From Acidimicrobiales bacterium (GTDB taxonomy: Bacteria > Actinomycetota > Acidimicrobiia > Acidimicrobiales > Acidimicrobilacustridaceae), in the NCBI GenBank assembly GCA_025455885.1, contig JALOLR010000012.1, forward strand, positions 18,928-82,927: 64,000 bases of DNA, given 5' to 3'. The stretch's first letter is position 1; every line of letters begins with the position of its first letter. The notes below the pieces were generated by a model, which saw only the letters and a program-made list of their open reading frames with translations, was not told the origin of the DNA and made no database searches. This document shows positions 35,501 to 44,806 of the stretch, in pieces. A program made the position numbers and the translations under genes.

Positions 35501-36338
35501 ACCCCCCGCCCGACCGGTCGACCCGGGGCGCCTCCGCGGCGAGATCCGGCTGCAGGACGTCCACTTCCGCTACGAGCCGGTCACCGGGGGCGGCGGTGCC
35601 GGCCGCGCCGAGACGACCGAGGCCCTGTCCGGTGTCGACCTGCACGTCCGCGCCGGCGAGACGGTGGCCCTGGTGGGCGAGACCGGCGCCGGGAAGTCGA
35701 CGATCGTGAAGCTGCTGGCCCGCTTCTACGACCCCACCGGCGGACGGGTGACCGTGGACGGCATCGACCTGCGTGACATCGACCTCGGCGCCTTCCGGCG
35801 TCAACTCGGGGTGGTGCCCCAGGAGGCGTTCCTGTTCACGGGCACGGTGCGCGACAACATCGCCTACGGCCGTCCGGGCGCCCGCGCGGCCGAGGTGGAG
35901 GCCGCCGCCCGGGCCGTCGGGGCCCACGACTTCGTGGCCTCGTTGCCCCAGGGGTACCTCACGCCGGTCAGCGAGCGGGGCCGGTCGCTGTCGTCGGGCC
36001 AGCGCCAGCTCATCGCCCTGGCCCGGGCCCGACTCGTCGATCCGGCGATCCTGCTCCTCGACGAGGCGACCTCGCAGCTCGACCTGGCCAGCGAGGCCCG
36101 GGTCCAGCGGGCCATGACGGCCGCCTCGACGGGACGTACCACCGTGGTGGTGGCCCACCGCCTGCCCACCGCCCGCCGAGCCGACCGCATCGTGGTGATC
36201 GGCGACGGCCGCATCCTCGAGGAGGGGCCCCACGATGTCCTCGTGACCTCCGGGGGTCCCTACGCGGCGATGTGGGCGGCGTTCGCGGACTCGGCCGACG
36301 CTCCGGCCGTCGGCACCGTCGGGGTCCCGACGGCGTGA
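32511..36338 (+). CDS. Fused heterodimer-type ABC exporter (TMD-NBD-TMD-NBD)
   Basis: A 1275-residue protein with two complete ABC half-transporters in one chain. NBD1 has Walker A GTSGSGKST (~380), signature LSGGQ (~481) and a Walker B ending LVLDDATSAVD, with Asp instead of the catalytic Glu. NBD2 has GETGAGKST (~1058), LSSGQ (~1160) and the normal LLLDEATS. One ATP site is thus degenerate and one competent, the pattern of heterodimeric multidrug exporters such as BmrCD and TM287/288. A ~75-residue Pro/Ala linker joins the halves. Substrate unknown; drug or lipid export is likely. Confidence 0.93.
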   Translation: MIDRPVPEPAATGGWIRRLAPFLGAHRRNVVVALGASVVGQGLMAVAPLLQKVVVDDGLVGRTRPVAPWLAALAVVGVVSFGAAVVRRWVGGRVSLDVQYDLRNAIYERLQRLDFAGHDQLRTGQLVSRASSDLGLIQGLLAFLPIMLGNLVMVALALVIMTVLSPALTLVVVVALPLLGFVALRLRRKVFPATWDAQQRMGEVAGVVDEAVSGVRVVKGFGQEDRELAHLAETAEGLYAARVRLVRLQARFTSTMQAIPALAQVAVLALGGWMAIEGNLTLGTFLAFSAYLVQLVAPVRMLAGLFTVGQQARAGAERILDVLDANAVVVEAPGAVDLPDAVGEVRFEDVRFGYTRSQPVLDGLDLRVRPGEVVALVGTSGSGKSTITALLPRFYDVAAGRVTLDGHDVRDLTLDSLRRQVGVVFEDAFLFSDTVRANIAYGRPEATDAEVVAAAAAAGAAGFVAALPDGYDTLVGERGLSLSGGQRQRLALARAILTDPRVLVLDDATSAVDVTTEEAIHATLRRLMRDRTTILIAHRRSTLRLAHRIVVLDAGRAVADGTHEELIATSAVYRDLFSGPDDEVEGLGPLADDVVDEERREELLAVAVTEAAWPVDALDGQPRASAIVDGPARNPGPGGGQMASMALSATPDMLAALDRLPPADDTPGVDVAAVTADDPGPFRIRRFVRPWVLGLAVGLGLVVLDTVLTLLGPVFVSRGIDDGITPGDPAALWLAVGLFLAAVVTDWGVVWAYTAVTGRTAERMLYALRLKIFGHLQRMSLHYYDDELDGRLMTRMTTDVEALSQLVQTGLVNAVVGVFTCVGVFVFLVVLSPPLALAAATVLPPLVVATWWYRRRSSASYEKAREAIADVNANLQESLSGVRVAQAYSREDRNITGFRSVNRRYLEHRVGAQRLVALYFPFILLLSDLGAVVVLGAGSVLEQEGVVTTGVVIAFLLYLNQFFSPLQQLSQVLDTWQQASASVVKIEELLATPSSTPPPARPVDPGRLRGEIRLQDVHFRYEPVTGGGGAGRAETTEALSGVDLHVRAGETVALVGETGAGKSTIVKLLARFYDPTGGRVTVDGIDLRDIDLGAFRRQLGVVPQEAFLFTGTVRDNIAYGRPGARAAEVEAAARAVGAHDFVASLPQGYLTPVSERGRSLSSGQRQLIALARARLVDPAILLLDEATSQLDLASEARVQRAMTAASTGRTTVVVAHRLPTARRADRIVVIGDGRILEEGPHDVLVTSGGPYAAMWAAFADSADAPAVGTVGVPTA

Positions 36339-36345
36339 CCGATCG

Positions 36346-37650
<1,305 letters not shown>

Positions 37651-37669
37651 GTCCCGAGGCTAGGGCTTC

Positions 37670-37714
37670 CTGAACGGTTGATCTTGTCTGTACAGTGATA
37701 CTGAACAATTGACC
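37670..37714. promoter_or_regulatory. Direct repeats in the ino1-lysR divergent promoter region
   Basis: CTGAACGGTTGATC (from 37670) and CTGAACAATTGACC (37701-37714) are imperfect direct repeats 31 bp apart, about three helical turns, so both lie on one DNA face. LysR regulators bind two separated half-site regions in divergent promoters, and these copies fit that geometry. Confidence 0.5.
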
Positions 37715-37730
37715 CGGCGGGTCCGCCGGG
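37713..37730. promoter_or_regulatory. Perfect inverted repeat in the lysR leader
   Basis: CCCGGCGG-GT-CCGCCGGG forms an 8-bp stem with a 2-nt loop directly before the first possible GTG (37731). It may be a leader hairpin or protein site for the LysR gene. Confidence 0.4.
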
Positions 37731-37745
37731 GTGAGGAGTCGAGAG

Positions 37746-38654
37746 GTGCGGGACGCGACACCGCTGCCGGCGGTCACGGTGGCGCAGCTCTCCTATCTGG
37801 TGGCGGTGGCCGAGTCGGCCACCTTCTCGGTCGCCGCCGAGTCGGTGGGGGTCACCACCTCGGCGCTGTCGCAGGGCCTCGCCGAGCTCGAACGGCGCGT
37901 CGGCGTGACCTTGTTCGAGCGGGTCGGTCGCCGCCAGGTCCTGCGTGAGGAGGCCGGAGAGGTCGTCGCCTATGCCCGGCGCGTCGTGGCCGAAACCGCC
38001 GACCTCGGTCGGTGGGCGGCGGCGGTGCGCGCCGGCGGGGCGGGGCGACTCCGGGTGGGCATGATCGATGCCGCCGCCCTCCACCACTGCGTCGACGCGC
38101 TGCGGGGCTTCCGGCGTGCCCACGCCGGGGTGGACCTGCGCCTCCGGGTCGGTCCCTCCGGGGAGCTGGTTGACCAGCTCCTCGCGGGGGCCCTCGACCT
38201 CGCGGTGGTGGTGGAACCTCCCTTCGTCGACCCGTCCCTGGAGCTCCAGCCGCTGGTCGAGGAGCCGCTGGTGGTGGTGCCGGCCGAGGGCGCGACACGC
38301 GCAGGGGGCGGGCTCGGGGATCCGGCCGGGTGGGGGCCGTGGGTGCTGTTCCCCACCGGGTCGCACACGCGCACCGTGATCGAGGAGGCGTTGCGGGCCC
38401 GCGGGGCCCCGAGGCAGGTCGTGGCCGAGTCCCACCAGCCCGAGGTGCTGCGTGAGATGGCCCGCCTGGGAGTGGGGTGGACCGTCCTGCCCGAGATCCA
38501 GGCCCACGGCCGGCGGTCGAGGGCCGGGGATGCGCCGCTGGTCGAGCTCGCCGCGCGTCGCCTGGTGCTCGCCCGCCGGCGGGGCCGCCTCGCCAACCCG
38601 CCCGCCGAGGCCCTCGTCGACCGGCTGGGTCCGCCACCCGGCGCGGGATCCTGA
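37746..38654 (+). CDS. LysR-family transcriptional regulator
   Basis: A 302-residue regulator. The N-terminal helix-turn-helix reads LVAVAESATFSVAAESVGVTTSALSQGLAELERRVG in full; its key parts are FSVAAESVGV and SALSQGLAELE. The effector domain follows (RLRVGMIDAAALHHCVDALR, ELVDQLLAGALDLAVVVEPP). Divergent from ino1, it may control inositol synthesis; known inositol regulators of Corynebacteriales are of another family (LacI). GTG 37746 has a GAGGAG site 7 nt upstream; GTG 37731 is the alternative. Confidence 0.88.
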   Translation: MRDATPLPAVTVAQLSYLVAVAESATFSVAAESVGVTTSALSQGLAELERRVGVTLFERVGRRQVLREEAGEVVAYARRVVAETADLGRWAAAVRAGGAGRLRVGMIDAAALHHCVDALRGFRRAHAGVDLRLRVGPSGELVDQLLAGALDLAVVVEPPFVDPSLELQPLVEEPLVVVPAEGATRAGGGLGDPAGWGPWVLFPTGSHTRTVIEEALRARGAPRQVVAESHQPEVLREMARLGVGWTVLPEIQAHGRRSRAGDAPLVELAARRLVLARRRGRLANPPAEALVDRLGPPPGAGS

Positions 38655-38667
38655 CGGGCGACGCTGG

Positions 38668-38697
38668 TAGGGTGGGGGCACATACCGTCCGGGGTAT
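38668..38697 (+). promoter_or_regulatory. Promoter region of the alpha/beta hydrolase with small inverted repeat
   Basis: TAGGGT (38668-38673) is a probable -10. ATACC (38682-38686) and GGTAT (38693-38697) form an inverted repeat in the leader, 28 bp before the GTG at 38725. A binding site is possible but unproven. Confidence 0.35.
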
Positions 38698-38724
38698 CGC
38701 CCCGGGCAGGACGGGGACGGTGCC

Positions 38725-40002
38725 GTGCACGCACGACTCGAAGGGCTGGGGCGGGTCGCTCCCGACGTCGCCCGGGGGATCCACCGGCTCAACTCGGCCA
38801 TCGCCGACGCGCTGCCGGCCCAGATCATCTCGCGGTTCAACCGCCTCCCCGGCGCCGACGTCATGCTCATCGGCCCCCGGACCTCACGGGTGGTCATCGA
38901 CGTGCAGCACCCCGACCGGCCGGCGCAGACCCGGGTCGACGTCGTCACCCTGCGCACGGTCACCGAGGCCCTCGTCGATGAGATCGCCCTCGGCCTGCTG
39001 AAGGGCAACCAGGCCGCGCTCGCCCGGTCGCACTTCCAGGAGGCGAACCGCCACGCCCGGCGCCTGGCCGAGGCCGCCGACGCCGGCGAGATCGATCTCG
39101 CCCCCGAGGTGTTCTGCGCCCCGCCCGACCCCCCGGTGGCGGTCGCCCGTCTCGGAACCGTGCGCACCCGGGGCGGAGAGGCCGACCACCTGGCCTTCCC
39201 CAGCGGCTTCGTGCCGCCCCCCGCGCTGGAGGCGTCGGCCACGTGGGGCGACTACCCCGCCAACGCCAGCGTCCACGTCTACGCCCTCGAGCTCGACGTG
39301 GACGCGCCCTGGCTGATCAACGTCCACGGCTTCAAGCAGGGCCTCCCCGAGGACCTGTTCCTCTTCCGCTCCGCGGCCACCCGTGACCGCTTCGGCGTCA
39401 ACGTCGTGCACCCGGTGCTGCCCATGAGCGGGCTGCGGGCCAGCGTCGGTGCCCCGCAGATCCCCGGCACGGACTTCGGTGCCAACGTCGTGGGCTTCGC
39501 CCAGGCGGTGTGGGACGTGCGGCGCACGATCCGCTGGATCCGCTCCCGCTCGGACGCGCCGATCATCCTGCACGGGGTGTCCCTCGGGTCCTACGTGGTG
39601 TCGATGGTGTCCGGGCTCGAAGAGGGTCTGGCCGGGGTGATCGCCGGTCTGCCGGTGTCGGACTACCCGCGGCTGATGCGCCGCCACGCCCGCCGCATGG
39701 AGCTGCCCGAGGACGATCTCGCGCTGGTCGACGACCCGGCGCTCGACCGCCTGTTCGCGCCGGTGTCGCCGTTCAGCGTGACCTCGAAGGTGCCGCCCGA
39801 CCGGCGCTACATCTACGCCGGCAAGATCGACCAGATCTCCTCCACCCAGCAGGCCCTCGACCTGTGGGAGCACTGGGGGTCGGGTTCGATCCACTGGTTC
39901 GACGGCGGCCACCTGGGCGGAGCGATCTGGGACCGGGGCGTGAAGCGCTACATCGACGCCGCGGTGGGCGAGGCGGCGGGCACGGTCGCACCGGCCGTCT
40001 GA
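38725..40002 (+). CDS. Alpha/beta hydrolase
   Basis: A 425-residue hydrolase. The N-terminal ~170 residues are helical; the hydrolase core begins at LELDVDAPWLINVHGFKQG and has the nucleophile elbow LHGVSLGSYVVSMV (Gly-X-Ser-X-Gly), a likely acid in YIYAGKIDQISS and the catalytic His in DGGHLGG. The layout recalls the ABHD18-like group. Its neighbours are two wax-ester/triacylglycerol synthases and an acyl-CoA synthetase, so a lipid ester substrate is likely. GTG start. Confidence 0.8.
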   Translation: MHARLEGLGRVAPDVARGIHRLNSAIADALPAQIISRFNRLPGADVMLIGPRTSRVVIDVQHPDRPAQTRVDVVTLRTVTEALVDEIALGLLKGNQAALARSHFQEANRHARRLAEAADAGEIDLAPEVFCAPPDPPVAVARLGTVRTRGGEADHLAFPSGFVPPPALEASATWGDYPANASVHVYALELDVDAPWLINVHGFKQGLPEDLFLFRSAATRDRFGVNVVHPVLPMSGLRASVGAPQIPGTDFGANVVGFAQAVWDVRRTIRWIRSRSDAPIILHGVSLGSYVVSMVSGLEEGLAGVIAGLPVSDYPRLMRRHARRMELPEDDLALVDDPALDRLFAPVSPFSVTSKVPPDRRYIYAGKIDQISSTQQALDLWEHWGSGSIHWFDGGHLGGAIWDRGVKRYIDAAVGEAAGTVAPAV

Positions 40003-40103
40003 GGCACCGGCGCCGGGCCCGCACCGTGGTCGGCCCGGGTGCGTCGCGGTAGCGTCCCGGGCCGGGGGAGCCAGGTCCGGAAGGTACGACGTAGGGGGGG
40101 TAC

Positions 40104-41513
40104 GTGGAGCGGATGTCCGGCGCGGACGCCACGTTCGTCCATCTCGAGCGGATGGGCGAGCCGTGCCACACGCTGAAGGTGATGGTGCTCGACACGAGCG
40201 AGCGGGGCTACCCGGTCACCCTCCGCGAGATGCGTGCCGCGATCTCGGCGCACCTCCCCGGGTACCCGAGGGCGCGCCAACGGGTGGTCGTCCCCCCGCT
40301 GTTCAAGAGCCTGCCCTTCTGGGTCGACGATCCCGACTTCGACCTCGACCTTCACCTCTCCGAGCGGGCCCTGCCGGCACCGGGCACGCGCCGCCAACTC
40401 GACGACGTGTGCTCCTCGCTGGCCAGCGACCGCCTCGACCTGGCCCGTCCCCTGTGGGACGCCACCCTGGTGCACGGGCTGGAGGGCGGCGAGCAGGCCG
40501 TCGTGTTCCGCCTCCACCACGCCCTGTCCGACGGCATGGGGGTGGTGCGGCTCTTCGAGCAGATCACGACCGACGCCCCCGGTCCGGGTGTGCCGTCGCC
40601 CCGGGATGACTGGCGACCGGCTCCGTTGCCGTCGGGGCGCGAGCTCGTCACCTCGGTGGTCGCCGGCGTGCCGGGGCGCCTCGGCGCGGCCGGCGAGATG
40701 GTGCGCTGGGAGTGGCGCAACCGGGCCACGGTGCTCGGCGAACGGCGGACGTTCGCACGCCGGGACGACCTGGTCCCGTCGGGGCTCAGCGTGCCCTACA
40801 CGTGGATGAACCCCCGGTTCGGGACGAGGCGGCTGTGCGCCAGCTCCTCGCTGCCGTTGGCCGACTTCCGGTTCGTGAAGGAACGGGTCGGGACGTCGCT
40901 CAACTCGGTGCTCCTGGCCGTCCTCGCCGGAGCCATCCGTGCCGAGAGCGCGGCCCGGGGCCTCGACGTCGACCACGACGCGGTCTGCGCCCTCGGCGTC
41001 GCCATCGACCCACCGGGCAGCGAACGCCTCTACGGCAACAACATCTCGAACATGTACGTGAGCCTCCACACCAGCGAGGCCGATCCGCTCGAGCGGCTGG
41101 GGAAGGTGAGCCGGTCGGCCTCGGACACGGTGGCGCTGCGTCGCGAGGCCCTGGACGGCCGGCCCCACACCTTCAGCGACCTGACCCCACGCCTCGGTCC
41201 CGCCCTGGGCGAGCTGCTCGCCTATCGGGTGAAGCGCACCGCGGCCAACCTGGCCGCCGGCAACGTGCCCGGGCCGGCGACGACGCGCTACCTCGGCGAC
41301 GTCCGGGTGAGCGACCTCGTCAGCTACGCCGTGGTCGTGCTCAACGCGGGTCTCGAGCTGACCGTCTACAGCTACGACGGGGCCATGAAGTTCGGTCTCC
41401 TGGTCGCCCCGGAGGTGCACCGCCACCCCCACGAGTTCCTCGATCGGATCGCCGACTCGCTCGCCGAGTTGATGGACGTGTCCCGGGGCCTCCCGGCCCG
41501 CGTCGTTACGTGA
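40104..41513 (+). CDS. Wax ester synthase / diacylglycerol acyltransferase (WS/DGAT)
   Basis: A 469-residue acyltransferase starting MERMSGADATFVHLE. The catalytic HHALSDGMG motif (HHxxxDG) is near residue 138, and the C-terminal half has LNSVLLAVLAGAIR and NVPGPATTRYLGD. WS/DGAT enzymes esterify alcohols or diacylglycerol with acyl-CoA to form storage lipids. A 12-nt-loop hairpin (CCGGGCC/GGCCCGG, 40013-40038) and a TAGCGT -10 (40050-40055) lie upstream. The 3' end overlaps a second WS/DGAT gene on the other strand by 8 bp. Confidence 0.92.
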   Translation: MERMSGADATFVHLERMGEPCHTLKVMVLDTSERGYPVTLREMRAAISAHLPGYPRARQRVVVPPLFKSLPFWVDDPDFDLDLHLSERALPAPGTRRQLDDVCSSLASDRLDLARPLWDATLVHGLEGGEQAVVFRLHHALSDGMGVVRLFEQITTDAPGPGVPSPRDDWRPAPLPSGRELVTSVVAGVPGRLGAAGEMVRWEWRNRATVLGERRTFARRDDLVPSGLSVPYTWMNPRFGTRRLCASSSLPLADFRFVKERVGTSLNSVLLAVLAGAIRAESAARGLDVDHDAVCALGVAIDPPGSERLYGNNISNMYVSLHTSEADPLERLGKVSRSASDTVALRREALDGRPHTFSDLTPRLGPALGELLAYRVKRTAANLAAGNVPGPATTRYLGDVRVSDLVSYAVVVLNAGLELTVYSYDGAMKFGLLVAPEVHRHPHEFLDRIADSLAELMDVSRGLPARVVT

Positions 41514-42978
41514 TGTCGGCGGCGCCCGCCCTGGTGTCGGCGACGGCCCCGGCGCCGCCGAGGGGGTCCTCGACGGGGGTGGGCTCGCCCAGCCCCGCCG
41601 ATGCCATGAGCTCGCCGAGCGCGCCGGGGAACCTCCCGGCGATGGTCCACACGTCGGGCACCACGTCGGGGTCGACGTGCAGCCCGATGTCGACGCGGTC
41701 CATGTAGCTGAAGAGGGTGATGTTCAACCCCATCGACTCGGTGATGACGCTCGTCGAGTAGATGCCGGTGATGCGGGCCCCGCCGGTGTAGAGCGGGAAC
41801 GGGGGGCCGGGCACGTTGGAGACGAGGGTGTTCATGATGGTGGGCCCTCGCGACACGACGCCGGTGCGGGCCAGGGCGGTGATGGTGGTGTTGAGGACGG
41901 CCGGGGGCGCCACCTCCCCCATGGACGGGATCTCGGTGGCGCGGACCGCCCGCATCATCTCCTTGGCCCCCTGGCTGCTGGCGTGGATCGTCATGAGACG
42001 CTCGCCGGGATCCTCGACCGTCGTGGCCAACGACACGACCATGATCGCCACCTGGTTGTCGGCGGTCTGGTCCCCTTCGGCGCGGGTGGACAGCGGGACC
42101 CCGGACACCAGGGGCCGGTCGGGGAGCTCGCCCCGGTCGATCAGGTACGAGCGCAGCGCCCCTGCGACGACGGCGAGGACCACGTCGTTGATCTTCACCC
42201 CGTAGTGGGTCTTCAGGGCCTTCACGTCCTGCATGGCGAGCGAGCACATCCCGAGGCGCCGTCGGGGGCCGACGCTGCCGTTGAGGAGGGTCTTCGGCAC
42301 CGACAGCGGCACGATCGCGCGGCCCTCCCGGGCCTCCTGGACGAGGGTGACGCCGCGACGGGCGGTCCGACCCGCGTAGGCGAGGCTCCGCAGCGGGGCC
42401 ATGGCGACGTTGCCGACCGCCCCGGTGAGCAGCGCCGCATCGGAGGGGGGAGGCCCGGCTCGCTCGACCTCGTCCTCCGACGGGATCGCCGGCGGCTCGG
42501 CGTCGGGGGCGAAGTCGAGCAGCGCCGAGGCGAGGCTGGCGCCGGCCACCCCGTCGAGCAGGCAGTGGTGGTACTTCATCAGCAACGCCACCCGGTCGTT
42601 GGGGAGCCCCTCGATGAACCAGGTCTCCCACAGCGGGTGACGTCGGTCGAGCTGGCGGCTGAGCACCCGACCGGTGAGCAGGGCCAGCTCCTCCATCCCG
42701 CCCGGGGCGGGGACGGCCACGTGGTGGAGGTGGCGGTCGATGTCGAACTCCTCGTCGTCGACCCAGATCGGCCGGTCGAGCCCGAGGGGCACCTCGTGGA
42801 GCTTCCACGTGAACTTCGGCGCCAGCGGGAGGCGTGTGGTGAGGATCTCGCGCATCTTGAGGAAGTCGAAATCCGGCGCGTCGCTCCGGTCGAGGATCGT
42901 GAGCCCTCCGACGTGCTGGTGCCAGTTGGGCTGCTCCATGGAGAGGAACAGCGAGTCGGTGCCGCTGAGACGCTTCAT
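41506..42978 (-). CDS. Wax ester synthase / diacylglycerol acyltransferase (WS/DGAT)
   Basis: A 490-residue paralogue of the preceding gene on the opposite strand. It begins MKRLSGTDSLFLSMEQPNWH and has the full motif KYHHCLLDGVAGASL, INDVVLAVVAGALRSYL and NTLVSNVPGPPFPLYTGGA, all closer to the classical actinobacterial WS/DGAT consensus. The ATG overlaps the stop of the acyl-CoA synthetase (ATGA), so activation of fatty acids and their transfer into neutral lipid are coupled. Confidence 0.94.
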   Translation of the reverse strand: MKRLSGTDSLFLSMEQPNWHQHVGGLTILDRSDAPDFDFLKMREILTTRLPLAPKFTWKLHEVPLGLDRPIWVDDEEFDIDRHLHHVAVPAPGGMEELALLTGRVLSRQLDRRHPLWETWFIEGLPNDRVALLMKYHHCLLDGVAGASLASALLDFAPDAEPPAIPSEDEVERAGPPPSDAALLTGAVGNVAMAPLRSLAYAGRTARRGVTLVQEAREGRAIVPLSVPKTLLNGSVGPRRRLGMCSLAMQDVKALKTHYGVKINDVVLAVVAGALRSYLIDRGELPDRPLVSGVPLSTRAEGDQTADNQVAIMVVSLATTVEDPGERLMTIHASSQGAKEMMRAVRATEIPSMGEVAPPAVLNTTITALARTGVVSRGPTIMNTLVSNVPGPPFPLYTGGARITGIYSTSVITESMGLNITLFSYMDRVDIGLHVDPDVVPDVWTIAGRFPGALGELMASAGLGEPTPVEDPLGGAGAVADTRAGAADIT

Positions 42979-44597
42979 CGGGCGGCCTCCCCCTCGACGA
43001 CCCGCGTGGCCCACGCGTAGTCGGGCTTGCCGTTGGGATTGCGCTCGACCTCGTCCACCCACACCACCTCGCGGGGGATCTTGTAGCCGGCGAGCTGTTC
43101 CGCGCAGTGGTCGTGGAGCTCGCCGAGCTTGGGGCGTCGCTCGCCCCGGGGGGAGGCGACGGCGACGACGCGCCGTCCCCAGCGCTCGTCGGGGACGCCG
43201 ATGACGATGGTGTCGAACACGTCGGGATGGGCCTTGAGCACGGACTCGACCTCCTCGGGGAAGACCTTCTCTCCCCCTGTGTTGATGCTGACCGATCCTC
43301 GTCCGAGGACGGTGATCGCGCCGTCGGCCTCGATGGTCGCCATGTCGCCGGGGAGCACCCAGCGCTCGCCGCCGATCTCGACGAAGGTGGCCCGGGACTT
43401 CTCCTCGTCCTTGTAGTAGCCGAGGGGGAGCCGGCCCTTGCGGGCGAGTCGGCCGATCACCCCCGACCCCGGTTCGACGGGCCGGTCGTCCTCGTCGAGC
43501 ACCGTCGTGTCGGGACCCATGTGGAAGCTGGGGGCGTTCCCGGTGGTCTCGCCGCCCATCGTGGCCTTGGTGCCGGCCACGCCGGTCTCCGACGACCCGA
43601 AGCCGTCGACCACCACCAGGTTCGGCAGCTCGGCGCGCAGGGCGTCGCGGACCGCCGGGCTGAGCACCGCGCCCCCGGAGGCGACGACGAACAGCGAGCT
43701 GAGGTCGAACGAGCCCTTGGCCTCGCCGATGGCGTCGGCCAGGGGGCGGGCCATGGCGTCGCCGACCAGGACGCAGATCATCGCCGAGTGCCGCTCGACG
43801 GCGCCGAGGAGCTCGTAGGGGTCGAAGCGCCCGGGGGACAACAGGACCGCCGTGTTGCCGCACAGCATCGTGCCGAGCGATCCCCACAGCGCGCTGACGT
43901 GCATCAGCGGCGGGGCCTGGATCTGGACGCCCGGGACCTCGGGGACCCGACCGGGCAGCTCGGACGGGTCGGCGATCGGGGTGCCGAGCCCGCTCGGGTC
44001 GCCGCCTCCGAGTGCCGCGAAGAAGAGGTCGTCGTGGCGCCACATCACCCCCTTGGGCAGCCCGGTGGTGCCGCCCGTGTAGGCGATGTAGAGGTCGTCG
44101 TCCCGGCGGTCGTGGCCCGCCGGCCGTTCCGGGGAGGACCCGGCGAGGGCGTGCTCGTAGCTCACCGAGCGTTCGGGGGCCGGTGCGTCGGAGTCGTCGT
44201 CGATCACCACGACGTGGCGCAGCGTCGGGCAGGCCTCCCGCACGGCGTCGACCCGGGGTGCGAACTCGCGGTGCACCACCACGGCCACCGCGTCGGCGTT
44301 GTCGAAGAGGTACTGCAGCTCGCGTTCGACGTAGCGGTAGTTGACGTTCACCGGCACCGCCCGGATCTTGAACGCCGCGAAGGTCGCCTCGAGGTACTCG
44401 GTGCCGTTGCGCAGGAGCAGGGCCACGTGGTCACCGGGACCCACCCCCTCGTCGAGGAGGTGGCGGGCCAGGCGGTTGGCCCGCTCGTCGAGCTCGGCGA
44501 AGGTGAGGTCCCGGGCGGGCGTGGACACGGCCAGCCGCTCGGGGACGACGTCCACGACGGACTCGAAGAGGTCGGCGAGGTTGAAGGTGCCGGTCAT
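42975..44597 (-). CDS. Long-chain acyl-CoA synthetase (FadD-type)
   Basis: A 540-residue ANL-family enzyme. The AMP-binding loop YTGGTTGLPKGVMW, VDGFGSSETGVAG, WVLPGDMATIEADG and the C-terminal lysine region NPNGKPDYAWA are all present. It forms acyl-CoA from fatty acid, ATP and CoA. An AGGAG site precedes the ATG. It supplies the substrate of the WS/DGAT gene with which it overlaps. Confidence 0.93.
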   Translation of the reverse strand: MTGTFNLADLFESVVDVVPERLAVSTPARDLTFAELDERANRLARHLLDEGVGPGDHVALLLRNGTEYLEATFAAFKIRAVPVNVNYRYVERELQYLFDNADAVAVVVHREFAPRVDAVREACPTLRHVVVIDDDSDAPAPERSVSYEHALAGSSPERPAGHDRRDDDLYIAYTGGTTGLPKGVMWRHDDLFFAALGGGDPSGLGTPIADPSELPGRVPEVPGVQIQAPPLMHVSALWGSLGTMLCGNTAVLLSPGRFDPYELLGAVERHSAMICVLVGDAMARPLADAIGEAKGSFDLSSLFVVASGGAVLSPAVRDALRAELPNLVVVDGFGSSETGVAGTKATMGGETTGNAPSFHMGPDTTVLDEDDRPVEPGSGVIGRLARKGRLPLGYYKDEEKSRATFVEIGGERWVLPGDMATIEADGAITVLGRGSVSINTGGEKVFPEEVESVLKAHPDVFDTIVIGVPDERWGRRVVAVASPRGERRPKLGELHDHCAEQLAGYKIPREVVWVDEVERNPNGKPDYAWATRVVEGEAAR

Positions 44598-44792
44598 CGT
44601 TGTCTCCTGGCCGGGCGGACGGATCGGGGCGGACAGCGTCGTGAGGCCCGTTCCCCACCTCGCGTCGGCGTGGCTCGGGGATCGACGGACACGGCACCCT
44701 CCCTGTCCCGCCAGCCTGGTCCCCGGGGCCGGAGGGCGCCAGGGCCGATCGACCCCGTCGGGGGAGAACCCCGAGGGGCCGCCGCCCGCCGC

Positions 44793-44798
44793 TACCGT
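44793..44798 (+). promoter_or_regulatory. -10 element (TACCGT) before the membrane-anchored protein
   Basis: TACCGT ends 8 nt before the ATG at 44807, consistent with a leaderless mRNA. The rest of the 209-bp divergent gap shows no clear site. Confidence 0.45.
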
Positions 44799-44806
44799 CG
44801 GCGCCG

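Noticed and set aside
32352..36233. A ~1290-codon open frame on the minus strand opposite the ABC exporter
   Set aside because: It is an antisense shadow produced by GC-rich third positions; its translation is low-complexity (His/Gly/Arg/Asp-rich) with no family motif, while the plus strand has clear ABC motifs.
40013..40038. Terminator hairpin after the alpha/beta hydrolase
   Set aside because: A 7-bp GC stem with a 12-nt loop is expected by chance in such GC-rich DNA and is followed by no supporting feature; left out of the feature list as a terminator.
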